From NCBI GenBank assembly GCA_014730255.1, contig WJIQ01000238.1, forward strand, positions 1-56,154: a stretch of DNA of 56,154 nt, in the 5' to 3' direction. The notes under the pieces are model-generated. The model searched no databases, had not been told where the DNA came from, and saw only the letters and a program-made list of their open reading frames with translations. The DNA is from a bacterium. Its GTDB lineage: Bacteria; Krumholzibacteriota; Krumholzibacteriia; LZORAL124-64-63. Position numbers and translations under genes: made by a program. Within the stretch, counting starts at the first letter, position 1, and every line of letters starts with the position of its first letter. Shown here piece after piece: positions 1-8,101 of the stretch.

Positions 1-46
1 CCTTTTAAGCAGAGGGTGCCTGGTTCGAGTCCAGGGCGGCCTACCA
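1..46 (+). tRNA. tRNA-Lys(UUU), 3' part, cut by the window edge
   Basis: The sequence begins inside the anticodon loop. Loop CTTTTAA (2-8) puts anticodon TTT at 4-6, which reads lysine codons. A five-pair T stem (19-23 with 31-35) flanks the loop TTCGAGT. The 3' acceptor strand is 36-42, the discriminator is A43 and the CCA tail is encoded at 44-46. The 5' half lies outside the window. A terminator follows ten bases later. Confidence 0.9.
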
Positions 47-55
47 ATAAAGACA

Positions 56-90
56 GGGGGTCACGCGGACGGCGTGACCCCTCCTTTATT
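56..90 (+). terminator. Rho-independent terminator after tRNA-Lys
   Basis: A perfect 10-bp stem GGGGTCACGC (57-66) with GCGTGACCCC (72-81) closes a 5-nt loop and is followed by TCCTTTATT. Its position directly after the tRNA 3' end supports termination of the tRNA transcript. Confidence 0.8.
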
Positions 91-169
91 CTGGTGCCAG
101 CGCCGCCCGGTCGATCCACGGCGCCATTCGGGCCGTGCCGACCATCTCCGCCATGACGATCCTGTGTCC

Positions 170-799
170 ATGATACGGTTCCTGATGCAGACCCTGCTGA
201 TCGCGACCGCCACGGCCTGGGCGCCGCCCCCGGACGCCGTGCGCCTCGAGGTGCTGCTGGAGAAGACCATCTTCCAGGTGGACGTGATCGCCCTGGACCT
301 GTGGCTGGGCCCGACCAGCGTCGCGCAGGTTCGGCGGCTGTGCGCCACGCCGGAAGAGGCCGCAGCGGATGCCGGCCGTGCCTCGCGCGACTCCCTCGCC
401 GCCATCATCGCCAGCAGCCGCGACGCCCGGGTGCGGGTGGTGTTCCAGCGCGACGTGAGTCTCGATCGCTTCCTCGACGGCGTGATCACCGACATGCGCC
501 GGGCCCAAGGGGCCGGGCTGCTCGGTGCGGAGGGCTTCCAGCACGTGGCGTCCGGCCTGCCGGTCTGGTTGGCGCCCCTGCGCGCGGAGGGACTGCACGA
601 GGGCGACCGCTTCCTCTATCGCATCGCCGGCGATACGCTGCGCACACGTGTCGAGCGCGCGGGCGGCGCGGTGGTGATCGACCAGACCGACGTGGGCGTC
701 GAGCACCGCCGCGCGCTACTCGGCAGCCTCGTGGCACCGGGCGGCGGCTTCACCGACCAGCTTCTCGACCAGCTCCCGCGCCGGGTCTGCGCGCCATGA
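170..799 (+). CDS. Chalcone-isomerase-like domain protein, probably exported
   Basis: A protein of 209 aa. The segment from 'VRLEVLLEKTIFQVDV' through 'RVRVVFQRDVSLDRFLDGV' resembles the bacterial chalcone-isomerase-like family, whose members carry a similar 'FLRDVS' stretch; enzymatic activity in that family is largely unproven. The N-terminus (MIRFLMQTLLIATATAW) is short and hydrophobic, so export is possible. The open frame continues upstream to 74, but that part overlaps the tRNA terminator, so ATG 170 was chosen. No good ribosome binding site is visible, and ATG 185 or GTG 239 are alternatives. The stop overlaps the start of the next gene (ATGA), so the two are probably co-translated. 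Family assignment is from memory of the motif, not a search. Confidence 0.6.
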   Translation: MIRFLMQTLLIATATAWAPPPDAVRLEVLLEKTIFQVDVIALDLWLGPTSVAQVRRLCATPEEAAADAGRASRDSLAAIIASSRDARVRVVFQRDVSLDRFLDGVITDMRRAQGAGLLGAEGFQHVASGLPVWLAPLRAEGLHEGDRFLYRIAGDTLRTRVERAGGAVVIDQTDVGVEHRRALLGSLVAPGGGFTDQLLDQLPRRVCAP

Positions 800-1536
800 G
801 GCGGGTGGTGGGCCCGGAGATCCTCGACTCCCTGCCGGCCGACCACCCCGCCGCGGTGGCCAACCGCCGCGACCTGCGCCGCATCAACGCCCTGCAGGGC
901 AACCCGCGCTGGATCGCCCGCACCCTCGCGCCGCGGCTGCGGCCCGGCGACGAGGTCCTGGAGGCCGGCGCGGGCGACGGGACCCTCGGCCGTGAGCTCT
1001 GGCGTCGCCTGCCGGTCCTGCGCCGGTGCCGCTACACGGGGCTGGACCGCCAGACCACGCGACCGGACGGCTGGCCCGGTACCTGGGACTGGATCGGGGC
1101 CGACCTCCTCGACCACCCCCTCGCGCCGTCTCCGCGCGTGGTGGTGATCAGCTTCCTGCTTCACCAGTTCGACGACGACCAGCTCGCCGACCTCGGCCGC
1201 CGCCTCGCCCCTGCCGAGTTCTGGGTGGTCTGCGAGCCGCACCGCAGCGGTCACGCGCTGATGGGCCTGGGCCTGCTGCGTCCGCTTCTGGGGTTGCACC
1301 GTGTCTCCTGGCAGGACGGCCGCACCAGCATCCGCGGCGGATTCCGCGGCCAGGAGTTGCCGGCGCTGCTCGGCGCCGGAGCGGCCGGCCGCACCACGCG
1401 CGTGACCATCGACCCACGGGGTGTCTACCGGATGGTGTCGGTGGCGCCGCGCGACCGATCCACGCGACCAGGGGGTGATCAGCCCCATCGAACTGGGCGA
1501 TGGGCCCGTGGCCGCTCGAGCGACGAGACGCCGTGA
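796..1536 (+). CDS. Class I SAM-dependent methyltransferase
   Basis: A protein of 246 aa. SAM-binding motif I is 'EVLEAGAGDGTLG' at about residues 53-65. It is followed by an acidic strand end ('YTGLDRQ') and a later 'VVVISFLLHQFDDDQLADL' typical of UbiE-like methyltransferases. ATG 796 overlaps the TGA of the preceding chalcone-isomerase-like gene, so this is a two-gene operon. The substrate is unknown; pairing with a lipid/polyketide-type fold suggests a small hydrophobic acceptor, but that is inference. The last 30 or so residues are Arg/Gly/Thr-rich and look non-conserved. A 7-bp hairpin (1484-1504) lies within that tail. The gene converges on the large DUF3857 gene with a 30-bp gap. Confidence 0.75.
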   Translation: MRRVVGPEILDSLPADHPAAVANRRDLRRINALQGNPRWIARTLAPRLRPGDEVLEAGAGDGTLGRELWRRLPVLRRCRYTGLDRQTTRPDGWPGTWDWIGADLLDHPLAPSPRVVVISFLLHQFDDDQLADLGRRLAPAEFWVVCEPHRSGHALMGLGLLRPLLGLHRVSWQDGRTSIRGGFRGQELPALLGAGAAGRTTRVTIDPRGVYRMVSVAPRDRSTRPGGDQPHRTGRWARGRSSDETP

Positions 1537-1566
1537 GTCGTCCGGTGGCCGAGACGAAGGTCATCC

Positions 1567-4500
1567 TCAGCTCGTCCGCAGGTTCAGGGGCCGGTTCATG
1601 TCGCGGCGGACCTGGTCGAGGAACGCCTTGAACTCGTCGTACTTCTCCAGGGGCACGACGCTGCCGTCGAGGACGAGGCGACGCTCGATGCGCAGGCCAC
1701 CGTCGGTGCGCTCGTAGCTGGTCTCGAAGCGGCAGTGGCCCGACTCGAGGCTGCGGCCCTCGGGCACGGCGGCCAGGCGCTTGCCCGGCGGCAGCACGAG
1801 GTCGATGGTCTCCGTCTCGTCGACGTTCAAGAGGCGCAGGTTGATGGGCGACCGGCGGGACTGGTCGGCCACGATCACGCCCGACCACTCGCGCAGCTGG
1901 GTCCGCCACGGCACGGTCACGCTCAGGAAGCCGGGCTGCCACTGGACCAGCTCGGGGATGGTGAACCTCTCGTGCACCCGCACCGTGTCGGCGCCGGGGG
2001 CGAGGCCCGCGACCTCGCGGTCGTCGACACGCACGCCGGGGAAATCGGTGGCCAGCTCGCGGACCAGGCGGCTGCAGAGGTCGTCGGGGCCGAGGCCGGA
2101 CAGCGCCCGGCGCAGGCCGACCACGCGGTCGACCTGGCTGACGTCGATCGCGCGGGTGACCTCGGCATGGCCCTCGCCGTCGATCGCCAGGCGGGTGCGG
2201 GTGGTGGTGGGCCGGCGCGGGCCGTCGGCCGGATCGATGATCACCAGCTCGCCGCCGAAGCGGCTGGCCACCAGGGCGGGCACGCCGACGAGGTACCGTG
2301 GCACCTGCCCGGGCTCGGACATGCGCAGGGTGGGGTCGAACCACCGGTAGTCCTGCAGGCCGCTGCGCCGGGCGACGATCGCGTGATTGAACCTTGGCGA
2401 CGGCATGTAGCCCGGACGCGCCGGGGCGTTCGGGGTGACCAGCGCGAAGTCGAGGTCCTCGATGCCCTCGGCGCGGGCCATGGCGATCATCAGGCAGCTC
2501 TTGTCCTTGCAGTCGCCGAAGCCGTCGCGCAGGACCGTGCTCGCGCGCCGCGGGATGTACGCCGACTGGTAGAGCGGGATCGACTCGTAGGTGATCTCGT
2601 TGGCCACGAAACGGTAGATGGCGGCGATCTTCTCGTCGTCGGTCGTCAGGCCGTCGCACAGCTCGGCCGCGCGCCGCCGGATCTCCACATCGGGCTCGGC
2701 CTGGCCCGAGGCGAGGTCGTGGAACCAGCGCGCGACCACGGACCAGTCGTCGAGCGTGGAGACGTCGACCCAGGGCAGGTAGTAGCGGGGGTCGGCGGCG
2801 CCGGGGTCCCGGGCGTAGGCGGGCAGATCGCGGTAGCGCCACCGCCGGACGTTCAGGTTCTCGCCGATGTCGACGGTGACGGGCTGGTCCGCGCGCCCGG
2901 CGACCGACTCGGGGTCGTTCCAGGTGCGCAGCTCGATGGACATGTCGCGCGGCAGCACCAGCTCGTAGACCGCCTCGACCGTGGGCGAATGCGGGGCTGC
3001 GAAGAGCTGCTGGTCCCAGATGTTGCCGGCGAGCTTGCCGGTCACGATGGTCGGGTACTGGTAGCGCAGGTGGACGATGTCGCCCGGGGCGAGGCCCTTG
3101 AACATGATCTTGCCCCAGAACAGCTCGCCCTTCTCGATCGCGCCGTCCGGCTTGATCACCTCGTAGTCCACGAAGGTCAGGCGCGACCGGTCGTAGGTGC
3201 CGAGATCGACCACTTCCCAGTCCTCGACGCCGTCCTGGTCGAGGACCTGGACGACGGTCGTCTCGTCGAGCAGGCTGGCCTGGCCGTCGAAGACGAACCG
3301 GCGGTTGACGTGGTGCAGGCGCACCGTGGAGTGGCCGGCGTACGCGTCCGGTTCGACGCGGAGCTCGTCGATCTCGTCGGCCTCGAGGTCGTCGAAGAAC
3401 TCGCGGTACGGCTTCTGGCCCCGCCAGCTGCGCACCTGGTCGCGCAGGTCGAGGTCGCCGGGGGCGACCAGCAGCGCGGTGGCGAGGATCTCGGCCGCGG
3501 CGCGCTCGCGGGCCGTGGCGATGTCCCGCCAGGCCTTCGCCCACTCGCGCTCGACCTCCTTGTCGTTGCGCAGGTGGCGGTTCCGGCGCAGGGCGTCGAT
3601 CAGCTCGGGGTTCTCGCGCCAGAACGCCTCGCCATCGAAATCGATTCCCCGCAGGATCGTCAGCGCTCTCAGGTGGATGAAGACGGCATTGAGCGGGAAG
3701 CTATCCAGCAGGACGTCCAGCTCCTCGGCGGCCTTCCGGGCCTCGCCGTCGGCCATCAGGGCGCGTACGTAGAGGGTCCAGGCCTGTTTCGAGTCCGGCG
3801 CCAGCCGGGTCAGCCTCTCGGCCATGTCGCGGGCGTCGGCGAAGTCCTCCTTGTCGAACGACTCGGCGAGGCGGCGGACGTTGGCCGCGCTCGGTCCCAT
3901 GCGCTCGACGGCCTGCTCGCGATGATCGGAGGCGGCGCTGCGGTCACCCATCTCGGTGGCCCACTCGGCCAGCGCGAAATAGGGGAACGACTCGCGCGGA
4001 AGCCGCCGCGCGGCCTTCTCGGCGGCGTTCTTCAGGTCGTGCCAGCGTCGGTCCTGCTGGTAGGCCTGCAGCTTCAGACGGTGGGCCACCGCGCTGTCCG
4101 GCGCCCGGTCGAGCACGTCGCGGGCACGCTCGAGGGCCCGGGAGGCGTACCTGCGCTTGAGGTCCTCGAATCCGAGGTAGATCTGCGGCCGGGCGAGCTC
4201 CGGAGCCAGCTCGGCGAGCCGTGACATGCGCTGCTCGTGGCGCGAGCGCTGGCCGGCCTGCTGCCGGGCGTCGGCCACCGCCAGGGCGAGGACCGCATGG
4301 TCGGTGAAGCGGGCGTCCAGCCCGTCGCAGTGCTCGAGCAGCTCGTCGGGCGTCATGGTGCGCCGGGCGAGGGTCAGGCGCCACAGCGCCAGGCGCGGGT
4401 CGTCCGGGTGGGCCTCGGCCGCCGCGACCACCGCCTGGTGGCGGGCGCCGGTGACCGGTTCGGCCGTGACCTCCCGCATGACCGACATGCCGTTCTTGCC

Positions 4501-5475
4501 GGCGGCGATCTCGAGGTCGTCGATGGCCGAGCCGTCGAGGTGGCTGAGCGCGAGCCCCACGGCGTCGCCCTCCTCGCGCTGGGAGACCTTGACCGCGAGG
4601 CGATTCCAGCCGCGCGGCAGATCGACGTGCCAGTGCAGGCGCTCATGCCCGGAGATCTCGGTGCTGGCGTCGGCGAGGACCTCGTCGTTCAAGGTGACCT
4701 GCACGTCGCCGGAGAAGCTGAGGCTCAGGAGATACCGGCCGGCCTCGGGAATGTTCACCGCGGTGCGGACGTAGCTGGTCGTGTACTCGTCCTGGTAGAA
4801 GTAGTGGCTCGGCGCGACGATCCCGCTCGGGGGCATCAGATCGGGCCGGAACCACTTGACCGGCTGGCCGAACTTGCCGTCGAACCGCTCGAGCGGATCG
4901 AACGCCGCGCGCCGGACGAACGTCTGCCCGTGGCCGGACCCGGACGTGTTGTCGAAGGGACCGATGACGCCCCAGTCGGTCACCCGGTTCAGCTCGCGGG
5001 TGAGCTTCTCGACCTCGCCGACCTCGCCCGCGGCCAGGAAGAGGCTCTGCTGCAGGGCCAGCGCCTGCCGCCGGTCGATGGTATCGAGGTCGTCGTCGCG
5101 ACCGAGGGGGGCGAGGGCGCGGGCCAGGTCACCGATGAGCTCGCGGTCCTCGAGGTCGAGGTTCCAGAGGGCATGCCGGACGATCTCGACGTCCGCCGGA
5201 TCGCGGGGCAGGTCGTCGAGGTAGCCCAGGAGCGTGCGCGCGGCGGCCAGGGAGCGTCCGAGGGCCAGCTCGGCCAGCAGGCGGCCCTGCAGCGCGTCGG
5301 TCGCCTCCGGGTCGTCGGCCGCGGCGAAGAGGTCGGCGGCCTCGACGAGGCGATTCTCCCAGAGCGCGTCCCAGCCGGCACTGGTCGTCGAGGCGAGGGT
5401 GGACAGCGGACACAGGACGGCGGTCAGCGCCAGGCACACCACGGCGGCGCGCGCGCAAGGGCGACGGCGGAGCAT
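1567..5475 (-). CDS. Secreted TPR / DUF3857 / transglutaminase-like protein
   Basis: A protein of 1302 aa with an N-terminal signal peptide (ARAAVVCLALTAVLCPLSTLAS). Residues about 30-690 are helical, TPR-like repeats with an inserted jelly-roll-like stretch near 170-270. A DUF3857 domain starts near residue 710 ('STVRLHHVNRRFVFDG'). A transglutaminase-like core follows at about 945-1055: Cys in 'FGDCKDKS' (near 987), His in 'FNHAIVA' (near 1030) and Asp in 'WFDPT' (near 1045) form the expected Cys-His-Asp triad. The C-terminus is a beta-rich DUF3858-type segment. Such proteins are predicted periplasmic or outer-membrane-associated cysteine protease/transglutaminase-fold enzymes; the substrate is unknown. 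ATG 5475 has an excellent GGGAGGT site. It is a single-gene unit with its own promoter region. Confidence 0.88.
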   Translation of the reverse strand: MLRRRPCARAAVVCLALTAVLCPLSTLASTTSAGWDALWENRLVEAADLFAAADDPEATDALQGRLLAELALGRSLAAARTLLGYLDDLPRDPADVEIVRHALWNLDLEDRELIGDLARALAPLGRDDDLDTIDRRQALALQQSLFLAAGEVGEVEKLTRELNRVTDWGVIGPFDNTSGSGHGQTFVRRAAFDPLERFDGKFGQPVKWFRPDLMPPSGIVAPSHYFYQDEYTTSYVRTAVNIPEAGRYLLSLSFSGDVQVTLNDEVLADASTEISGHERLHWHVDLPRGWNRLAVKVSQREEGDAVGLALSHLDGSAIDDLEIAAGKNGMSVMREVTAEPVTGARHQAVVAAAEAHPDDPRLALWRLTLARRTMTPDELLEHCDGLDARFTDHAVLALAVADARQQAGQRSRHEQRMSRLAELAPELARPQIYLGFEDLKRRYASRALERARDVLDRAPDSAVAHRLKLQAYQQDRRWHDLKNAAEKAARRLPRESFPYFALAEWATEMGDRSAASDHREQAVERMGPSAANVRRLAESFDKEDFADARDMAERLTRLAPDSKQAWTLYVRALMADGEARKAAEELDVLLDSFPLNAVFIHLRALTILRGIDFDGEAFWRENPELIDALRRNRHLRNDKEVEREWAKAWRDIATARERAAAEILATALLVAPGDLDLRDQVRSWRGQKPYREFFDDLEADEIDELRVEPDAYAGHSTVRLHHVNRRFVFDGQASLLDETTVVQVLDQDGVEDWEVVDLGTYDRSRLTFVDYEVIKPDGAIEKGELFWGKIMFKGLAPGDIVHLRYQYPTIVTGKLAGNIWDQQLFAAPHSPTVEAVYELVLPRDMSIELRTWNDPESVAGRADQPVTVDIGENLNVRRWRYRDLPAYARDPGAADPRYYLPWVDVSTLDDWSVVARWFHDLASGQAEPDVEIRRRAAELCDGLTTDDEKIAAIYRFVANEITYESIPLYQSAYIPRRASTVLRDGFGDCKDKSCLMIAMARAEGIEDLDFALVTPNAPARPGYMPSPRFNHAIVARRSGLQDYRWFDPTLRMSEPGQVPRYLVGVPALVASRFGGELVIIDPADGPRRPTTTRTRLAIDGEGHAEVTRAIDVSQVDRVVGLRRALSGLGPDDLCSRLVRELATDFPGVRVDDREVAGLAPGADTVRVHERFTIPELVQWQPGFLSVTVPWRTQLREWSGVIVADQSRRSPINLRLLNVDETETIDLVLPPGKRLAAVPEGRSLESGHCRFETSYERTDGGLRIERRLVLDGSVVPLEKYDEFKAFLDQVRRDMNRPLNLRTS

Positions 5476-5520
5476 GAGGGACCTCCCGGGGCTCGGAAAC
5501 GGGTCATGTGAATATGGTTA

Positions 5521-5550
5521 ACGATAATCAGCGAACTGTGGGCAGGTTAA
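5521..5550 (-). promoter_or_regulatory. Candidate sigma-70 promoter with paired GTTAAC boxes
   Basis: On the minus strand, TTAACC (5550-5545) and TATCGT (5526-5521) are separated by 18 bp and each matches 4 of 6 consensus bases. They lie about 45 bp upstream of the DUF3857 gene start. Two identical GGTTAAC heptamers (5516-5522 and 5545-5551) coincide with the -10 and -35 regions, so they could also be operator half-sites. Confidence 0.4.
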
Positions 5551-5586
5551 CAGATCGCCGTGAGCGCCGTCAATTCGAGGGATGCG

Positions 5587-5605
5587 TTCTCCTAGACTAG
5601 GAGAA
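5587..5605. repeat. Perfect 19-bp palindrome TTCTCCTAG-A-CTAGGAGAA
   Basis: Nine bases repeat perfectly inverted around one central base. It lies between the stop of the 92-aa gene (5627) and the start of the DUF3857 gene (5475), both on the minus strand. No T-tract follows on either side. The one-base centre is better suited to a dimeric regulator site than to a hairpin loop, but this is inference. Confidence 0.6.
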
Positions 5606-5626
5606 GTAGTCGATCCGCGTGCAGCC

Positions 5627-5905
5627 TCACCCGTCCCAGAGACGGTCGTAGGCGTCGAGGCGCGCCTCCACGAACTGCCGCGCCTTCTCCTGGCTTCCCA
5701 GGCGTCGGACGGCCAGGTGCGTGGGGGTGGCCTCCTCGACCGCGACCAGCAGCCCATCGAGCCGCCCCACCCGGAGCATGCCTGCGATCCCGGTGTCGTG
5801 CGCCTGGCTCTCGTCGAACCCCCGGCCCAGCCGTCGCCACTCCTTGCGCGCCACCTTCACCGCCGGTTCTCTAGTCAGCGCCTTCCGGAATTCCTCCACC
5901 GTCAT
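5627..5905 (-). CDS. Small conserved-looking hypothetical protein (92 aa)
   Basis: A 92-aa basic/acidic mixed protein without signal peptide, membrane segment or cysteines. It starts 'MTVEEFRKALTREPAVKVAR' and ends with a helical 'QEKARQFVEARLDAYDRLWDG'. I do not recognise a family. The call rests on a very strong ribosome binding site (GGGAGGTGA, 5 bases before ATG 5905) and on a sequence with codon-position G+C typical of the neighbours. It is flanked by structured non-coding DNA: a 17-bp inverted repeat upstream and a 19-bp palindrome downstream. Confidence 0.6.
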   Translation of the reverse strand: MTVEEFRKALTREPAVKVARKEWRRLGRGFDESQAHDTGIAGMLRVGRLDGLLVAVEEATPTHLAVRRLGSQEKARQFVEARLDAYDRLWDG

Positions 5906-5978
5906 GCCATCACCTCCCAGGGTCTGCCCGACACGCTAACCCCTCTCCCTGAAACCCAGCCACCCCTGGAACGCCGGA

Positions 5979-6002
5979 GCCCCTGACTTCCCAGCCAGGG
6001 GC
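5979..6002. repeat. Short inverted repeat, 7-bp stem
   Basis: GCCCCTG (5979-5985) pairs with CAGGGGC (5996-6002) over a 10-nt loop. It lies between the oligopeptidase terminator hairpin and the start of the 92-aa gene. No T-tract follows. It could be part of the 5' leader of the 92-aa gene. Confidence 0.4.
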
Positions 6003-6016
6003 CCCGACGCACCTCC

Positions 6017-6100
6017 AAAAGGTTCCGGTGGTGTCCGGGGCCCGAACTCCGCAGGGCCCGCAGGGCCCGAGGACATCGGGCCACGGACACCACCGGAACC
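6017..6100 (-). terminator. Very long inverted repeat, likely terminator of the oligopeptidase gene
   Basis: Arms 6021-6037 and 6084-6100 are perfectly complementary over 17 bp. After one mismatch, another six pairs form inside (6039-6044 with 6077-6082). The loop holds two tandem copies of CAGGGCCCG (6052-6069). Read on the minus strand, the stem starts 5 bases after the peptidase stop and is followed by TTTT, as in an intrinsic terminator. The stem is much longer than a usual terminator stem. Confidence 0.65.
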
Positions 6101-6105
6101 GCTCC

Positions 6106-8025
6106 CTACATGGACCGCGACTCCTCCCAGACCTTCTCGAACTCCGCGAGCGTCTCGGCGAAGACGTCCATGGCCGCCTCGATCGGCGCGGGCGTCTCGA
6201 GGTCGACGCCGGCGTTGCGCAGGATCTCCAGCGGCGGCGCGCTCGAGCCGGCCTTCAGCATCTCGTCGATGTACTGCTCGGCCGCCTCGTCGCCGTGCTC
6301 GGAGATGCGATCGGCCATGGCCAGGCCGCTGGTCAGGCCGGTCGCGTAGGTGAAGACGTAGAAGTCGTAGTAGAAGTGGGGGATGAACATCCACTCGCAC
6401 TCGTCGTTCTCCGCCATCGCGAACCCGGGACCGTAGTAGGTCTCGATCAGTTCCTTGTACTTGGCATTGAGCCACTCGGCGGTCAGCGGGTTGCCGGCCT
6501 CGGCGTGCTCGTGCAGCTGCAGCTCGAAGTCGGCGAACAGCGTCTGCCGGAAGATCGTCAGGCGGATGCTCTCGAGCCTCTGGTTCAGGAGCAGCATCGT
6601 CATCTCGGGGTCGTCCTCGTACTGCTCGAGCAGGTAGTCGGTGAGCAGGGCCTCGTTGCAGGTCGAGGCGATCTCGGCCAGGAACGTGGTGTAGCCGCGG
6701 TACTGGTGCGGCTGGTGCTTGCTGCTGAAGTAGCTGTGGATGGCGTGGCCGTACTCGTGCGCGCAGGTCGACACGGCATAGAGCGTGTTGTCGAAGTTCT
6801 GCAGCACGTACGGGTGCAGCTCGTGCGCGAGGGCGCCGTTGCTGTAGGCGCCCGAGCGCTTGTCCTCGTTGGGGTAGACGTCGGTCCAGCCATTGGCCGG
6901 ATCCATGCCCATGGCGGCGACCTCGACGTACTCGTCACCCAGGGGCTTCAGCGCCTCGGCGATGATCCGCGTGCCGTCCTCGTAGGTCATCTCCTTCTCG
7001 ACGTCCTCGAGCATGGGATTGTAGAGGTTGGCGAAATCGAGCGCGTCCTCGAGGCCGAGCACCTTGCGGCGCAGCTCGACGTACCTGTGCAGCGTGCGCG
7101 GCAGGTTCTCGCGGATCGTCGTGACCAGGTTCCTGTAGGTCTCGGTGGAGATGTTGTCCGGCGAGAGCGCGGCCTCGAGGCAGGTATCGTAGCCGCGGGC
7201 CTCCTTGGTCGCGATGTGGTTCTTGACCACGCCGTCGAGCAGCGAGGCGAACGTGTTCTCGTAGGTGCGCAGGGTGCCGAAGAACCCCTCGGCCGCCTGC
7301 TTGCGCACGGCATAGGTGGGCGCGGCGCGCAGGGTCGAGAAGTTGTTCAGGGTCAGCGGACGCTTCTCGCCGTCGAGCCCGACGATCTCGGGGAACTCGA
7401 TGTCCACGGACAGCAGGGACTGGAAGGCGTTGCTGGGCGTGCCGCGCATGCGCCCGTTGATGGCCATCAGCCGCTCGCCATCGGCGTCGAGCGTGTGGGC
7501 CTCCTGCCGCCACATCTCCTCGAAGTAGTACCGCCAGCTCGCCAGGTCGGGATCCTGGTCCATCCACGCCTCGAGGGTCTGGCGGGGGATGGTCAGGAGC
7601 TCGGGCTCCATCCAGGCGAGGTTCTGGCTGAACTCGGGGCCGAGAGCGCGCACGCGGCCCATGCGGGTCCGCTCCTCGTTGACGCCCTGGTCGATGTCGA
7701 ACCTGAGCTGGGCGTAGATCATCAGACGGCGGAAGCGGTTGCCCATCTCCTCGACGCGGCTCTGTGCGGCCTTCAGGTTCTCCGGCGACTCGCCGAGGCG
7801 GCCCTGGTACTCGGTCAGTGTCGGGATGTCCTCCTTGAAGGCCGCCAGCTCGGCCTCCCAGGCCTCGACGCTGGGGAAGATGTGATCCCACTGCCACTGG
7901 TAGTCGGTCGGGACCTCGGAGCGGGGGGCGGCGGCGTCGGGCGTGTAGGCGGCCGCGGACGAGGCCAGCAGCAGGCACGCCAGGAGCGCCACGAGGGCAC
8001 GGAAGCCACGGGCAGGCTGAGACAT
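6106..8025 (-). CDS. pepF: Secreted oligoendopeptidase F (M3 family zinc peptidase)
   Basis: A protein of 639 aa. The zinc site is 'CAHEYGHAIHS', with His423-Glu424 and His427, and the downstream Glu ligand lies in 'FLAEIASTCNEAL'. This is the M3 thimet/oligopeptidase F signature, and length and the 'YNPMLEDVEKEMTYEDG' region fit PepF. Unlike cytosolic PepF it has a clear signal peptide (FRALVALLACLLLASSAAA), so it probably acts on short peptides in the periplasm. ATG 8025 has a CGGAGGT site; the frame extends upstream into non-coding sequence and was trimmed. A 10-bp hairpin separates it from the lipoprotein gene upstream, and a long hairpin lies just after its stop. Confidence 0.92.
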   Translation of the reverse strand: MSQPARGFRALVALLACLLLASSAAAYTPDAAAPRSEVPTDYQWQWDHIFPSVEAWEAELAAFKEDIPTLTEYQGRLGESPENLKAAQSRVEEMGNRFRRLMIYAQLRFDIDQGVNEERTRMGRVRALGPEFSQNLAWMEPELLTIPRQTLEAWMDQDPDLASWRYYFEEMWRQEAHTLDADGERLMAINGRMRGTPSNAFQSLLSVDIEFPEIVGLDGEKRPLTLNNFSTLRAAPTYAVRKQAAEGFFGTLRTYENTFASLLDGVVKNHIATKEARGYDTCLEAALSPDNISTETYRNLVTTIRENLPRTLHRYVELRRKVLGLEDALDFANLYNPMLEDVEKEMTYEDGTRIIAEALKPLGDEYVEVAAMGMDPANGWTDVYPNEDKRSGAYSNGALAHELHPYVLQNFDNTLYAVSTCAHEYGHAIHSYFSSKHQPHQYRGYTTFLAEIASTCNEALLTDYLLEQYEDDPEMTMLLLNQRLESIRLTIFRQTLFADFELQLHEHAEAGNPLTAEWLNAKYKELIETYYGPGFAMAENDECEWMFIPHFYYDFYVFTYATGLTSGLAMADRISEHGDEAAEQYIDEMLKAGSSAPPLEILRNAGVDLETPAPIEAAMDVFAETLAEFEKVWEESRSM

Positions 8026-8055
8026 GGATAACCTCCGTTGGGACGGGACAGGAAG

Positions 8056-8079
8056 GAGCCCGGCCGTGGGGCCGGGCTC
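8056..8079 (-). terminator. Perfect 10-bp hairpin between lipoprotein and pepF genes
   Basis: GAGCCCGGCC (8056-8065) pairs with GGCCGGGCTC (8070-8079) over a GTGG loop. On the minus strand it follows the lipoprotein stop by 22 bases and is followed by CTTCCTGTCCC, so the T-tract is poor. It may be a partial terminator or an RNA processing/stability element. Confidence 0.45.
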
Positions 8080-8101
8080 GCCGGGGGGATGCGCGGGCCG
8101 A

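Noticed and set aside
74..169. Upstream extension of the chalcone-isomerase-like gene to position 74
   Set aside because: It would start inside the tRNA-Lys terminator and lacks a ribosome binding site.
6028..8031. 667-aa plus-strand frame opposite pepF
   Set aside because: It begins inside the terminator hairpin and shows no conserved motif; pepF has the zinc site and a full signal peptide.
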